A DNA stretch of 64,000 bases from Alkalidesulfovibrio alkalitolerans DSM 16529. GTDB lineage: Bacteria; Desulfobacterota; Desulfovibrionia; Desulfovibrionales; Desulfovibrionaceae. The stretch covers positions 62,001-126,000 of the forward strand of contig NZ_ATHI01000004.1 of assembly GCF_000422245.1 (NCBI RefSeq), given 5' to 3'. The translations under genes were made by a program, and so were the position numbers. The notes below the pieces were generated by a model. That model saw nothing but the letters and a program-made list of their open reading frames with translations. It had not been told where the DNA came from and ran no database searches. Positions 12,916-21,638 of this stretch are shown in pieces. How positions within the stretch are numbered: the stretch's first letter is position 1; every line of letters starts with the position of its first letter.

Positions 12916-14130
12916 ATGAAGATACTCGTTTTGAACTCGGGCAGTTCGTCCGTAAAATATCAGCTATTGGACATGGAGGCCAAGAGCGTCCTGGCCTCGG
13001 GCCTCGTGGAGCGCATCGGCGAATCCATGGGCGCGGTGAAGCACAAGCGCTTTCCCGGTTCCTCGCGCGAGGAGACCTTCTCCTACGAGGAGCCCATCGC
13101 CGACCACGCCAAGGGTCTGACCCGCGTGGTGGGTCTGATCACCGCCCCCGAGACCGGCGTCATCGCCGACGTGTCGGAGATCGACGGCATCGGCCATCGC
13201 ATCGTGCACGGTGGCGAGTCGTTCAGCGCGCCCACCCTGGTCGATGCGGCGGTCATCGAGGGCATCAAGGCCCAGATTCCGCTCGCGCCCCTGCACAATC
13301 CCGGTGGGCTGGCGGGCATCGAGACCGCGCTGCGCCTTTTGCCCGGCGTGCCCAACGTGGCCGTGTTCGACACCGCCTTCCATCAGACCATGCCGCCCGA
13401 GGCCTACCGCTACGCCATTCCCAAGGAGCTCTACACGGAGCTGAAGATCAGGCGCTACGGCTTCCACGGCACCTCGCATTTCTACGTGGCCAAGCAGTGC
13501 GCCAAGCTTCTGGGCAAGCCCTTTGAGCAGACCTCGTGCGTCACCGTGCACCTGGGCAACGGCTGTTCCATGGCCGCCGTGAAGAACGGCAAATGCATCG
13601 ACACGAGCATGGGCCTCACGCCCCTGGCCGGGCTGGTCATGGGCACGCGGTCGGGCGACGTCGATCCCGCCCTGCACGCCTTTTTGGCCGACAACAAAGG
13701 CTTGACCATTCGCGAAATCGACAGCATTTTGAACAAACGCAGCGGACTCAAGGGCATGTGCGGCCATAACGATATGCGCGACATCCACGACCGGGTGGCC
13801 GAGGGCGACCATGACGCGGAGCTGGCGCTGAAGGTCTTCTGCCGCCGCGTGACGCAGTACATCGGCCAGTACATGGCCGTGCTCGGCGGCACCGACGCCA
13901 TCTGCTTCACGGCCGGAATCGGCGAGAACGATCCTGTCGTGCGCCAGCTTTCCTGCGCGTCCCTGGCCGCCATCGGGGCGATCATCGACGCCGAGCGCAA
14001 CATGAGCGCGCCGCGTGGGCAGGTCACGGAGATCAGCACACCGAAGAGCCCTGTGAAGATATTCATCCTGCCCACCAACGAGGAACTGGAGATCGCTTCC
14101 CAGACCCTTGAGGTGCTCGCCAACCGGTAG
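12916..14130 (+). CDS. ackA: Acetate kinase
   Basis: Transfers phosphate from acetyl phosphate to ADP, giving acetate and ATP. The 404-residue protein begins with the family signature LNSGSSSVKY and also shows HRIVHGGE, FDTAFHQTMP, the adenosine/phosphate loops HLGNGCS and GLMGTRSGD-like GLVMGTRSGD, and FTAGIGEN. A ggagac ribosome site precedes the ATG. It sits 24 bp after pta, the usual pairing, and its product is the ATP-yielding end of lactate oxidation. Confidence 0.96.
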   Translation: MKILVLNSGSSSVKYQLLDMEAKSVLASGLVERIGESMGAVKHKRFPGSSREETFSYEEPIADHAKGLTRVVGLITAPETGVIADVSEIDGIGHRIVHGGESFSAPTLVDAAVIEGIKAQIPLAPLHNPGGLAGIETALRLLPGVPNVAVFDTAFHQTMPPEAYRYAIPKELYTELKIRRYGFHGTSHFYVAKQCAKLLGKPFEQTSCVTVHLGNGCSMAAVKNGKCIDTSMGLTPLAGLVMGTRSGDVDPALHAFLADNKGLTIREIDSILNKRSGLKGMCGHNDMRDIHDRVAEGDHDAELALKVFCRRVTQYIGQYMAVLGGTDAICFTAGIGENDPVVRQLSCASLAAIGAIIDAERNMSAPRGQVTEISTPKSPVKIFILPTNEELEIASQTLEVLANR

Positions 14131-14197
14131 CCGTACAACCGCCGCGTCGCCCCGTCGGACAAACAGGGGCGACGCGGACTTTCGCGGAGGTGTTATT

Positions 14198-14824
14198 GTG
14201 AATCAAGAACTTGTGTCCCAGTTCACGCAGAAGGCGCAGGCCGTCTCGGCCATAGTCACCGAGGTGAAATCCCTCAAGGACGCCTATGCCTATGCCGTGG
14301 ACGTGTGTTTGAACAAGGAAGCCTGCCAACTGCTGCCCTCGGGCTGTGGTGAGGCCGTCTCGGACGAGGCGGCCGCGCTGTGCGAGACCAAGGCCGGCGA
14401 GCGTGTCATCGCCGCTCCCTCGCTCGACGACAAGCAGTTCAAGGAGCTTTCCGCCGCCGCCAAGAAGGCGGGCATCAAGCTCGTGAAGGACGGCATGCGC
14501 AATCATCTCGCGGGCATCGACATCGGCTTTTGCGTGGCCGACCTGGGCCTCGCCGAGACGGGCTCGCTCGTGCTCGACTCCTCGTCCGAGGATCTGCGCC
14601 TGTCCACCATGGTCAGCGAGATCAACGTCGTGGTCCTGCCGCTCTCCAAGCTGCGCGCCACCTCCTACGCCGCCGAGGACGAACTGCTGACCATGATGCG
14701 CCGGACCCCGAACTACCTGGCCTTCATCACCGGGGCCAGCCGCACCGCCGATATCGAACGCGTGCTCGCCATCGGCGTGCACGGGCCGCTCGAACTGCAT
14801 ATTCTGCTGTGGAGGGACGCCTGA
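14198..14824 (+). CDS. lldG: LUD-domain subunit of L-lactate dehydrogenase (LldG/LutC-like)
   Basis: A 208-residue LUD (DUF162) protein, related to LutC of Bacillus and LldG of Shewanella, a subunit of the flavin-independent L-lactate dehydrogenase. Visible family features are the central GIDIGFCVADLGLAETGSLV and the C-terminal GASRTADIE. The start is a GTG at 14198, with gcggagg ten bases before it. Its stop TGA overlaps the next ATG by one base (TGATG), so the two proteins are translationally coupled. The same pair follows ackA in D. vulgaris, with one conserved unknown gene between that is absent here. Confidence 0.88.
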   Translation: MNQELVSQFTQKAQAVSAIVTEVKSLKDAYAYAVDVCLNKEACQLLPSGCGEAVSDEAAALCETKAGERVIAAPSLDDKQFKELSAAAKKAGIKLVKDGMRNHLAGIDIGFCVADLGLAETGSLVLDSSSEDLRLSTMVSEINVVVLPLSKLRATSYAAEDELLTMMRRTPNYLAFITGASRTADIERVLAIGVHGPLELHILLWRDA

Positions 14825-16977
14825 TGCAGACCGCAACCACCCTTGAACAATATCTCTCCGAACTCGAGGAGTCCCTGGGCAACGACTTCCAGCGTAAGAT
14901 CCTCGACACCTTTGCCGTGGCCTACCGCACCGGCCGCGCCAACGCCTTCGCGGGCATGGACGTCAAGGGCCTGATTCAGGAGATCGCCGACGCCAAGGAC
15001 TACTCCTTGTCCCACATGGACGAGCTCTATCAGGAGTTCAAGCAGAAGGCAGAGGCCATGGGTGTGCACGTGCACCTGGCCAAGACCGCCTTCGAGGCCA
15101 ACGAGATCATCGCCCGCATCGCCCGCGAGAACAACTGCAAGAAGGTCATCAAGTCCAAGTCCATGACCGCCGAGGAGACGCACCTGAACCACCATCTGGA
15201 GGAGCAGGGGCTGACCGTGGTCGAATCGGACCTGGGCGAGTGGATCATCCAACTGCGCAAGGAAGGACCCTCGCACATGGTCATGCCCGCCATCCACCTC
15301 TCGCGTTACCAAGTGGCGGACCTCTTCTCCGACGTGACCAAGAAGAAGCAGGACGCGGACATCCAGAAGCTGGTCAAGGTCGCGCGCCGCGAGCTTCGCA
15401 AGGAGTACGTGACCGCCGACATGGGCATCTCGGGCGGCAACTTCGCCGTGGCCGAGACCGGTACCATCGGGCTCGTGACCAACGAGGGCAACGCCCGTCT
15501 GGCCACGACCCTGCCGCGCGTCCACGTGGCCTTGGTGGGCCTGGAGAAGCTGACCCCGACCCTGCACGACGCCCTGCGCGTGCTGCGCGCCCTGCCGCGC
15601 AACGCCACCGGCCAGCAGATCACCTCCTACGTGACCTGGATCACGGGCCGGAACGAGTGTAAATCCGCACCCGAGGACAAGAAGATCATGCATGTGGTCT
15701 TCCTGGACAATGGACGCCGCGCCCTGGCCAAGGACAAGGACTTCGCCCAGGTGCTGCGCTGCATCCGCTGCGGTGCGTGCGCCAACGTCTGCCCGGTCTA
15801 CCGCCTGGTGGGCGGCCACAAGTACGGCCACGTCTACATCGGCGCCATCGGCCTGATCATGACCTACTTCTTCCACGGCCGCGACAAGGCCAAGTTCCTG
15901 GTCCAGAACTGCGTCAACTGCGGGGCCTGCAAGGAGATTTGCGCCGCGGGCATCGACCTGCCGCGCCTCATCAAGGAGATCCACTCCCGCATCCAGGATG
16001 AGGAAGGGCATCCCGTGCCCTCCAAGATGCTGGGCATGGTGCTCAAGAACCGCACCCTGTTCCACACCCTGCTCAAGAACATGCGCTGGGCGCAAAAGCC
16101 CTTCGTGGAGAAGGAAGGCCAGTTCATCCGCCACCTGCCCAGCGTGTTCATGAAGGGACAGGACTTCCGCAAGCTTCCGGCCATCGCCTCCAAGGCCTTC
16201 CGCGACGAGTGGCCCGACATCAAGCCCAAGGTCGAGCACCCGACACTGAAGGTCGCGCTCTTCTCGGGCTGCGTGCAGGACTTCGTCTATCCCGAGCAGA
16301 TGAAGGCCGCCGTGAAGATCATCTCCAAGCGCGGCGGGGTGGCCATGGAATATCCCATGAAGCAGTCCTGCTGCGGCCTGCCCGTGGTCATGATGGGCGA
16401 GAAAGATGCGGCCAAGGACGTGGCGCGTCAGAACGTCACGGCCATGGACCCGGCCGACTTCGACTACATCATAACCCTGTGCGCCTCGTGCGCTTCGCAC
16501 CTCAAGCACGGCTACCCGAAGCTCCTCGAAGACGACACCGCCCTGGCCGCCAAGGTGGGACAGTTCGCGGACAAGGTCATCGACTTCAGCTCCTTCATTC
16601 ATGACGTGCTGGGCATGAGCGCGGACGAGTTCACCAACTCCGGCCGCAAGGTGGGGTACCATTCCCCCTGCCACCTCTGCCGCGGACTCGAAGTGCGCGA
16701 AGCCCCGCGCAAGGCCCTGGGCATGGCCCACGAGTATGTGCCCACGGACGAGGAAGAAGTCTGCTGCGGTTTCGGCGGCTCCTACTCCATGAAGTTCCCG
16801 GCCATCTCCAAGACGCTTCTGGCCAAGAAGCTGGCCAATCTCGAAGCGGGCGGCGTCACGGCCGTGGTCACGGACTGCCCGGGCTGCGTCATGCAGATCA
16901 GGGGCGGCATGGAATCGGCGGGCAAGCGGATCGAGGTCCGCCACATCGCCGAACTCCTGGCCGAGCGGCTGAAGTAG
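14824..16977 (+). CDS. lldH: Iron-sulfur L-lactate dehydrogenase subunit, LutB-LutA fusion (LldH)
   Basis: Oxidises L-lactate to pyruvate together with LldG. The 717 residues fuse two proteins that are separate in Bacillus. The N-terminal about 290 form a LUD domain (ISGGNFAVAETGT, VGLEKLTPT). A ferredoxin region follows with CIRCGACANVCP and CVNCGACKEIC. The C-terminal part holds two CCG domains (SCCGLPVVM, CASCASHLKHG, SPCHLCRG, VCCGFGGSYS) and ends with DCPGCVMQIRGG. The start is fixed by the one-base overlap with lldG. A terminator follows 12 nt after the stop, marking the end of the operon. Confidence 0.92.
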   Translation: MQTATTLEQYLSELEESLGNDFQRKILDTFAVAYRTGRANAFAGMDVKGLIQEIADAKDYSLSHMDELYQEFKQKAEAMGVHVHLAKTAFEANEIIARIARENNCKKVIKSKSMTAEETHLNHHLEEQGLTVVESDLGEWIIQLRKEGPSHMVMPAIHLSRYQVADLFSDVTKKKQDADIQKLVKVARRELRKEYVTADMGISGGNFAVAETGTIGLVTNEGNARLATTLPRVHVALVGLEKLTPTLHDALRVLRALPRNATGQQITSYVTWITGRNECKSAPEDKKIMHVVFLDNGRRALAKDKDFAQVLRCIRCGACANVCPVYRLVGGHKYGHVYIGAIGLIMTYFFHGRDKAKFLVQNCVNCGACKEICAAGIDLPRLIKEIHSRIQDEEGHPVPSKMLGMVLKNRTLFHTLLKNMRWAQKPFVEKEGQFIRHLPSVFMKGQDFRKLPAIASKAFRDEWPDIKPKVEHPTLKVALFSGCVQDFVYPEQMKAAVKIISKRGGVAMEYPMKQSCCGLPVVMMGEKDAAKDVARQNVTAMDPADFDYIITLCASCASHLKHGYPKLLEDDTALAAKVGQFADKVIDFSSFIHDVLGMSADEFTNSGRKVGYHSPCHLCRGLEVREAPRKALGMAHEYVPTDEEEVCCGFGGSYSMKFPAISKTLLAKKLANLEAGGVTAVVTDCPGCVMQIRGGMESAGKRIEVRHIAELLAERLK

Positions 16978-16989
16978 ACAGCGAACACC

Positions 16990-17020
16990 AACGGCCGGGA
17001 GGTTTTCTCCCGGCCGTTTT
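16990..17020 (+). terminator. Rho-independent terminator of the lactate operon
   Basis: An 11-bp perfect stem (acggccgggag, 16991-17001; ctcccggccgt, 17007-17017) with a gtttt loop is followed by TTTC. It lies between lldH and the next gene, whose ribosome site begins only about 10 nt after, so some read-through into that gene is likely. Confidence 0.85.
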
Positions 17021-17040
17021 CATTTCAAAGGAGAGCGACC

Positions 17041-18057
17041 ATGACCCAAGCTGAAGCGAAGAAGATCGCGCGCGAACGGATGAAAGGCTATTGCCGCGTC
17101 TGTCCGGTGTGCAACGGCAAGGCCTGCGCCGGCGAGGTTCCGGGCATGGGCGGCGTGGGCAGCGGCGCGGCCTTCACGGCCAACGTCGAGGCCCTGGCCC
17201 GCATCCGGCTCAACATGCGCGCCATCCACGACCGCAAGACCGCCGACACCACGGCCGTGCTGCTCGGCACGTCCTACGCCCATCCCATCCAGTGTGCGCC
17301 CATGACCGGCGTGGCCTACAACATGGGCGGGGCCATGAGCGAAGAGGAGTTCGAACTGGCCCTGGCCAAGGGGTCGAGTGCGGCCGGGACGCTCGTCTGG
17401 ACCGGCGACGGAGCCGATCCCGCCATGTTCGAGGCCGGGCTCTCGGCCATCAAGGCCGTGAACGGCCAAGGCATCGCCATCATCAAGCCGCGCGCCCAGG
17501 ACGAGATCCTGGCCCGCATGGCCAGGGCCGAAGAGGCCGGAGTCGTGGCCGTGGGCGTGGACATCGACGGCGCGGGGCTCGTGACCATGGCCCTCAAGAA
17601 CCAGCCAGTGGGCCCCAAGAGTTTTTCCGAACTGAAGGAACTCGTTGCGGCCACCTCGCTGCCGTTCATCGTCAAGGGCATCATGACGCCTGACCAGGCG
17701 TTGCTCGCGGCCGAGGCCGGGGCTGCGGCCATCGTGGTCTCCAACCACGGCGGGCGGGTTCTGGACCACACTCCCGGCGCGGCCGAGGTGCTGCAGGCCG
17801 TGTCGCGGCAGGTCAGGGGCCGCCTGACCGTGTTCGCGGACGGCGGCGTGCGCCATGGCGCGGATGTGTTGAAGCTTTTGTGCCTGGGCGCGGACGGCGT
17901 GCTCGTGGGTCGTCCCATGGCCGTGGCCGCCATGGGCGGCGGCGAGGAGGGCGTGGCCGGGCTGTTCAAGGCCATGCAGGGCGAATTGGTGCAGTCCATG
18001 CTGCTTACGGGCGTTGGTTCGCTCAAGCAGGCGGGGCCGGACATCCTCTTCACCTAG
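17041..18057 (+). CDS. FMN-dependent alpha-hydroxy-acid dehydrogenase with N-terminal cysteine cluster
   Basis: TIM-barrel flavoprotein of the lactate/glycolate oxidase family, 338 residues, likely oxidising a 2-hydroxy acid. The C-terminal half has the FMN and catalytic signatures: SNHGGR with the active-site histidine, FADGGVRHGADVLK and GADGVLVGRP. Unlike classical members it starts with a cysteine cluster, C18, C21, C24 and C29 (CRVCPVCNGKAC), which could hold a metal or Fe-S centre; that is inference. A strong ribosome site (aaaggagag) precedes the ATG. It lies directly behind the operon terminator, suggesting a further route for hydroxy-acid oxidation. Confidence 0.85.
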   Translation: MTQAEAKKIARERMKGYCRVCPVCNGKACAGEVPGMGGVGSGAAFTANVEALARIRLNMRAIHDRKTADTTAVLLGTSYAHPIQCAPMTGVAYNMGGAMSEEEFELALAKGSSAAGTLVWTGDGADPAMFEAGLSAIKAVNGQGIAIIKPRAQDEILARMARAEEAGVVAVGVDIDGAGLVTMALKNQPVGPKSFSELKELVAATSLPFIVKGIMTPDQALLAAEAGAAAIVVSNHGGRVLDHTPGAAEVLQAVSRQVRGRLTVFADGGVRHGADVLKLLCLGADGVLVGRPMAVAAMGGGEEGVAGLFKAMQGELVQSMLLTGVGSLKQAGPDILFT

Positions 18058-18182
18058 CAGACTGTCCCAAAAGCACCGTCTGCTGCGTTGCCGCGAAAGC
18101 GCCGATCCCTCGTGTATATCTTTATACACGTCGGGCCCGGCGCTTTCTTGTGCCTTGCATCCGACACTTTTCGAACAGCCTG
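18058..18182 (+). repeat. Dispersed nested inverted-repeat element, copy 1
   Basis: Starts directly after the stop of the FMN enzyme. The outer arms are agactgt and aacagcct, the middle stem is aagcgccg/cggcgctt, and the tip is cgtgtata/tatacacg. The left part carries the family's tgctgcgttgccgcg and the right part ttgtgccttgcatc, so it is in the forward orientation. Confidence 0.85.
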
Positions 18183-18236
18183 CGGCGGGGTGGGCCTGCG
18201 TTTTGGACTCGCGTTTTTTGGGCGGCCTGCTGGCAG

Positions 18237-18413
18237 CGCCGCACCAAGGTCGGCCCTGTCAGCGATGGTTTCGAAGCGAATCGCGTGCTCCAGGGATGTT
18301 GGGCCTTGCCCAATTATCTACGCAGGCATTTCAAAAATGCCGGAAAGCCTGGGGCAGGGCGTCTCGCCGCCGCACCCAAATCGGCCCTGCCAGCGATGGC
18401 TTCGAAGCGAATC
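18237..18413. repeat. 46-bp direct repeat, two copies 131 bp apart
   Basis: Copies at 18237-18282 and 18368-18413 both read cgccgcac... through cggccctg... to ttcgaagcgaatc, with five mismatches. The segment between them is unlike either. It may be a remnant of an older intergenic repeat; no function is apparent. Confidence 0.6.
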
Positions 18414-18419
18414 CAGGGT

Positions 18420-18475
18420 CCAGGGAACATCGTTCCCTGGCGGTGGAGGTCTGGAGGAGGCAGCGCCTCCTCCAG
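18420..18475 (-). terminator. Tandem hairpins downstream of the first molybdopterin oxidoreductase gene
   Basis: Two perfect stems: ccagggaac/gttccctgg (18420-18440) and ctggaggaggc/gcctcctccag (18451-18475). They lie 10-65 nt beyond the stop of the leftward gene. No long T-run follows, so this is a likely but not certain terminator. Confidence 0.5.
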
Positions 18476-18484
18476 AATCCCTCA

Positions 18485-20437
18485 TCAGCCTTCGCCGGTC
18501 GCGGGCTTCAGGCGGATGCGCGTGGAGTAGTAGGGCGTGCCGCCGCCCACGGTCGAGACTAGGTCGAGCGTCAGGACGTTCACCCCGTGTCCCAGGCAGT
18601 TCCAGCCGCCGCGTGCGAGGAGCGCCGTGTCCGGCCGCAGCCCCGCGTCCGTGGCCACGGCCACGCGCAGTTTGCCCACCGGGCTTTCGGCCATGGCGGT
18701 TTGCCCGTCCGAAAGTCCGAGCCGCGCGGCCTCGTCCGGATGCAGCGCGAGCCGGGGCAGGCCATCCAGGTCGGGCGGCGGCAGTTCCGAGCACAGCCAG
18801 GCCGCGGGCGAGGTCGTGAGCAGCGAGAGGGGATATTCGCGCGGGTCGCAGGCGGGTTCGGGGTCGCTGATCGCGGTCATGAACCGGAAGCGGCCGGAGG
18901 GCGTGGGGAAGACCTTGTCCGCGTAGGGAACCGTGGGCGCGTTTTGGCGCACTGGGCCGCGCATCGCGTCCGCGAGGGAAAGGCCCAGGCCGTCGAGCGT
19001 GGGCTTGAGGATGATCGAGAGCCATTCCTCGTCGCTGTTGCGGAAACCCGCGTCCAGCCCGAGCCGGTCGGCGAGATCGAAATAGACCTCGTGGTTGGGC
19101 CTGGCCTCGCCGCGCGGAGGCATGGCCCGGTTCACCGGGCCGAGCCAGTTGTGGCCGTAGGAGGCCACGACGTCGTTGATTTCCAGGAAGGTGGTCGCGG
19201 GCAGGAAGAGGTCGGCGGCCTGGGCCGTGTCGTCCAGGAAATGGCCCATCACGCACAGGAAATCGAGCTTGCCGAAGGCCTGGGCCACGAGCCCGGAGTT
19301 GGGGGCCATGCACAGGGGGTTGCCCGCGCTGACCACGGCCGTGGTCACGGGCGGGTCGTTTGCGTCGAGCAGGTCGCGGCCGATGCGCGGCATGCGAAGC
19401 CGTCGGCGCGGCGGCGTTTCGTCCTCGCCGGTCACGGCCCAGTCGAAGGGGCTGTATTCCTCGAAGCCTTGCGAGACGCCGCCGCCGGACACGCCCATGT
19501 TGCCGGTCATGGCCGAGAGGGCGTGGATGGCCTGGATGGCTTGGTGCGCGTGCTCGTGGCGGTGCAGCCCCCAGCCCAGGACCACGGCCGCCGGGGTGTT
19601 CTCGGCCATGGCCTCGGCCAGGGCGCGGACCTGGCCCTTGGGCACGTCCGCGCGCACGGTCAGCTCCATGGAGGAGAGGCCGTGCAGCATGGCGCAAAAC
19701 GCCTCGTAGCCCTCGGCGTGGTCGCGGCCGAAATCCACGTCGTCGCGTTTGGCGTCCAGGACGTGCTTGCAGGCCGCAAGGGCGAGCCAGGCGTCGCCGC
19801 CGGGCCTGGGCCGGATGTGCAGATCGGCGGTTTTGGCCGTGGACGTGGGCAGGGGGTCGATGACGATGATCCGGCCGCCCGCCTGCCGGACCTTCTTCAT
19901 GACCGGCACAAGCGCCACACCCGTCACGGCGGGGTTGCGGCCCCATATGACGAGCGTTTTCGCGTTGGCGTGGTCCTCGGGGTCGTGCGAGACGCGCTTG
20001 CCCACGGAAAGCTCCATGGCGGCCTGGCCCGTTCCGCCGCACAGCGTCCCTGAAAGGGCCGTGACCCCGCCGAGCAGGCTGAAGAAGCGCATGTTCAAGA
20101 GCTTCAGCGCCGTGCGTTCGCCGAATCCCTGGTAGTGCAGCACCGAGGCCGGGCCGTGGCGTGAAATGGCTTCGTCCAGGCGTTCGGCCAGTTCGTTCAG
20201 GGCCGTGTCCCAACTGACGCGCGTGAAGCCAGATCCGCTGCGGCGCAGGGGGAATAGCTGGCGCTCGGGGTGCAGGGAGCGTTCGAGAAAGCGCCCGAGC
20301 TTGGCGCAGTGGCCGCCGCGAGTCAACGGGTGATCCGGGTTGCCGCGTAGGCTCACGACGCGTGTTCCGTCGCTCTCGGCGATGAGGCCGCAGGCGCAGG
20401 GACAGTCTCGGGTGCAGGTGGTGACGATGCGGTGCAT
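18485..20437 (-). CDS. Single-subunit molybdopterin oxidoreductase, paralogue A
   Basis: Cytoplasmic molybdenum/tungsten bis-MGD enzyme of the DMSO-reductase superfamily, 650 residues; substrate unknown. The N-terminus has the Fe4S4 motif with C8, C12, C16 and C44. C133 in GTLCGGTG stands where the metal-ligand Cys/SeCys is found in formate dehydrogenases. Further family features are WGRNPAVTG, the domain IV start near residue 535 and NVLTLD near the C-terminus. There is no twin-arginine signal, and no electron-transfer subunit is adjacent. aaggaa lies just upstream of the ATG. It shares length, cysteine spacing and ligand position with the gene at 37044-38981. A formate-dehydrogenase-like or other reductase role cannot be decided. 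Confidence 0.85.
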   Translation of the reverse strand: MHRIVTTCTRDCPCACGLIAESDGTRVVSLRGNPDHPLTRGGHCAKLGRFLERSLHPERQLFPLRRSGSGFTRVSWDTALNELAERLDEAISRHGPASVLHYQGFGERTALKLLNMRFFSLLGGVTALSGTLCGGTGQAAMELSVGKRVSHDPEDHANAKTLVIWGRNPAVTGVALVPVMKKVRQAGGRIIVIDPLPTSTAKTADLHIRPRPGGDAWLALAACKHVLDAKRDDVDFGRDHAEGYEAFCAMLHGLSSMELTVRADVPKGQVRALAEAMAENTPAAVVLGWGLHRHEHAHQAIQAIHALSAMTGNMGVSGGGVSQGFEEYSPFDWAVTGEDETPPRRRLRMPRIGRDLLDANDPPVTTAVVSAGNPLCMAPNSGLVAQAFGKLDFLCVMGHFLDDTAQAADLFLPATTFLEINDVVASYGHNWLGPVNRAMPPRGEARPNHEVYFDLADRLGLDAGFRNSDEEWLSIILKPTLDGLGLSLADAMRGPVRQNAPTVPYADKVFPTPSGRFRFMTAISDPEPACDPREYPLSLLTTSPAAWLCSELPPPDLDGLPRLALHPDEAARLGLSDGQTAMAESPVGKLRVAVATDAGLRPDTALLARGGWNCLGHGVNVLTLDLVSTVGGGTPYYSTRIRLKPATGEG

Positions 20438-20761
20438 GGGATTCCTTGCGGGTTGCCGTGATTGCGTGGATATGCAGCAGAATTCAAATGCACCCTTTTG
20501 TCAAATTTGTCCTGTCCGACATGAAGCCTCGCTCGACAATCGCCGACAGACGTTTGAGTGTGAAGAAAGATCCGTTATTCCGATTGGTTGTTGAGTATTG
20601 TATTGCAATTCGGTCGGGTACCGTGCATTATATGAAAAGTGAGAAAGCGCAGGCTGTTCGTGAGTGGGCCTGCCGTGGCCAAATCACCCGGCCGAGTGTG
20701 AGGGTGAGGCGTGTCGTGACTGCGCGCGTCGCAAAAGTCCGATCTTGGGGAGGAGAGGCAG
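20438..20761. other. Divergent intergenic region, AT-richer than its neighbours
   Basis: Lies between the leftward molybdopterin gene and the rightward receiver gene. It contains a rightward sigma-70-like promoter (20602-20630) and, on the other strand, a ttgaca hexamer (20499-20504) without a convincing -10. No coding sequence is supported. Confidence 0.5.
20602..20630 (+). promoter_or_regulatory. Candidate sigma-70 promoter upstream of the solo receiver
   Basis: TTGCAA and CATTAT separated by 17 bp, in an AT-rich patch. The predicted start is near 20637, leaving a leader of about 125 nt before the GTG of the receiver gene. Confidence 0.4.
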
Positions 20762-21145
20762 GTGCAGCTCCGGGTTTTGGTGGTGGACGACAACCGCATC
20801 AACCTGCTGATGACCCGGCGGATGCTCGAAAATGCCGGGCACGCCGCGATGGTCGCCGAGAACGGCGCTCAGGCGCTCGATATTTTGGCCCAGGAATCCT
20901 TCGATATTGTGCTCATGGACATCTCCATGCCTGTCATGGACGGGGTGGAATGCACGCGGCTCCTTCGTGCGGGCAAAGCGGGAGAAGCCAACAAAACCGT
21001 GCCCATACTGGCCATCACCGCCCACGCCATGGCGGGTGATCGTGAGTTGTTCCTCGCCAAGGGAATGGACAACTACCTGGCCAAGCCGTTCGAGTGGGGC
21101 GAGCTGCACGCGGCCATCGCCACGACCCTCGCCACGTTCGCCTGA
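20762..21145 (+). CDS. Stand-alone response-regulator receiver (CheY-like)
   Basis: 127-residue protein made of one receiver domain and no output domain. Conserved residues are in place: the acidic pair in VVDDN, the phospho-acceptor Asp in VLMDISMPVMDG, Thr in ITAHAM and Lys in YLAKPF. It resembles receiver domains of hybrid kinases, so it may take phosphate from a hybrid kinase such as the one at 30072-32600, or relay to a separate output. The start is a GTG with ggggaggag ideally placed before it. Its cognate kinase is not adjacent. Confidence 0.88.
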   Translation: MQLRVLVVDDNRINLLMTRRMLENAGHAAMVAENGAQALDILAQESFDIVLMDISMPVMDGVECTRLLRAGKAGEANKTVPILAITAHAMAGDRELFLAKGMDNYLAKPFEWGELHAAIATTLATFA

Positions 21146-21152
21146 TCGCGAA

Positions 21153-21176
21153 GGCCACGGCCTGCAGGCCGTGGCC
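21153..21176. terminator. 24-bp perfect palindrome between convergent genes
   Basis: Arms of 12 bp, ggccacggcctg and its exact complement, lie between the stops of the receiver gene and the leftward tail cassette. It is a plausible shared bidirectional terminator, though no T-run follows on either strand. Confidence 0.55.
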
Positions 21177-21183
21177 GGTATGA

Positions 21184-21627
21184 TTACGCGAGCAGGGGCG
21201 CGAGCAGTGTCTCGATGCGTGCCGTAACGTGCTCCGGCGAGGCTGCCGGACCAAAGAACCCTTCCCCGGCCAGGGCGTGCAGCATGTCCGCCGTTTCCGG
21301 CTTGTCCACGTCGATCTCGGTCCAGGCCAGCATCCCGGTCATGATCTGCGAGGCCAGGGAATTGCCGGACGCCAACAGGCTGTAGAACCGCTCCATTTCT
21401 TCGGGCAGAATACGGTCCAGCCAGATTTTCTTGGGGATGCTGTAGTTCGCGCCTTGGGGTTCGGGCGAGGGCGGCTCTTCCCACGTCACGCCCCAATACT
21501 CGCGCTCAACTTCGTCCCATCGGTCGGGATAGTTCGCCTCGTGCCAAACGATTACGCCGGGCATTTCCGGGTGTTCGACTCCGCGCCAGTTACCACCAAT
21601 GATCGTATTTTCAGGCCATTTCCACAT
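21184..21627 (-). CDS. Unknown protein of the phage tail-fibre cassette
   Basis: 147 residues, no recognised domain. The first half is rich in Trp, Tyr and Pro (MWKWPEN, YPDRWDEVEREYWGVTWEEPP) and the second half looks helical. It is the last gene of a three-gene leftward cassette with the tail-fibre protein. By position it could be a tail-fibre assembly or capping protein; that is inference from context only. The ATG at 21627 is chosen because aaggagaatc lies at proper distance; the frame is open 24 bp further upstream. Confidence 0.7.
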   Translation of the reverse strand: MWKWPENTIIGGNWRGVEHPEMPGVIVWHEANYPDRWDEVEREYWGVTWEEPPSPEPQGANYSIPKKIWLDRILPEEMERFYSLLASGNSLASQIMTGMLAWTEIDVDKPETADMLHALAGEGFFGPAASPEHVTARIETLLAPLLA

Positions 21628-21638
21628 GATGATTCTCC

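Larger units (their letters stand above)
18183..18484. other. Gene-free stretch with a 46-bp imperfect direct repeat and hairpins
   Basis: Between the repeat element and the molybdopterin gene I see no gene. It holds a direct repeat (18237-18282 and 18368-18413, 41 of 46 bases identical) and two hairpins (18420-18440 and 18451-18475). Confidence 0.6.
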
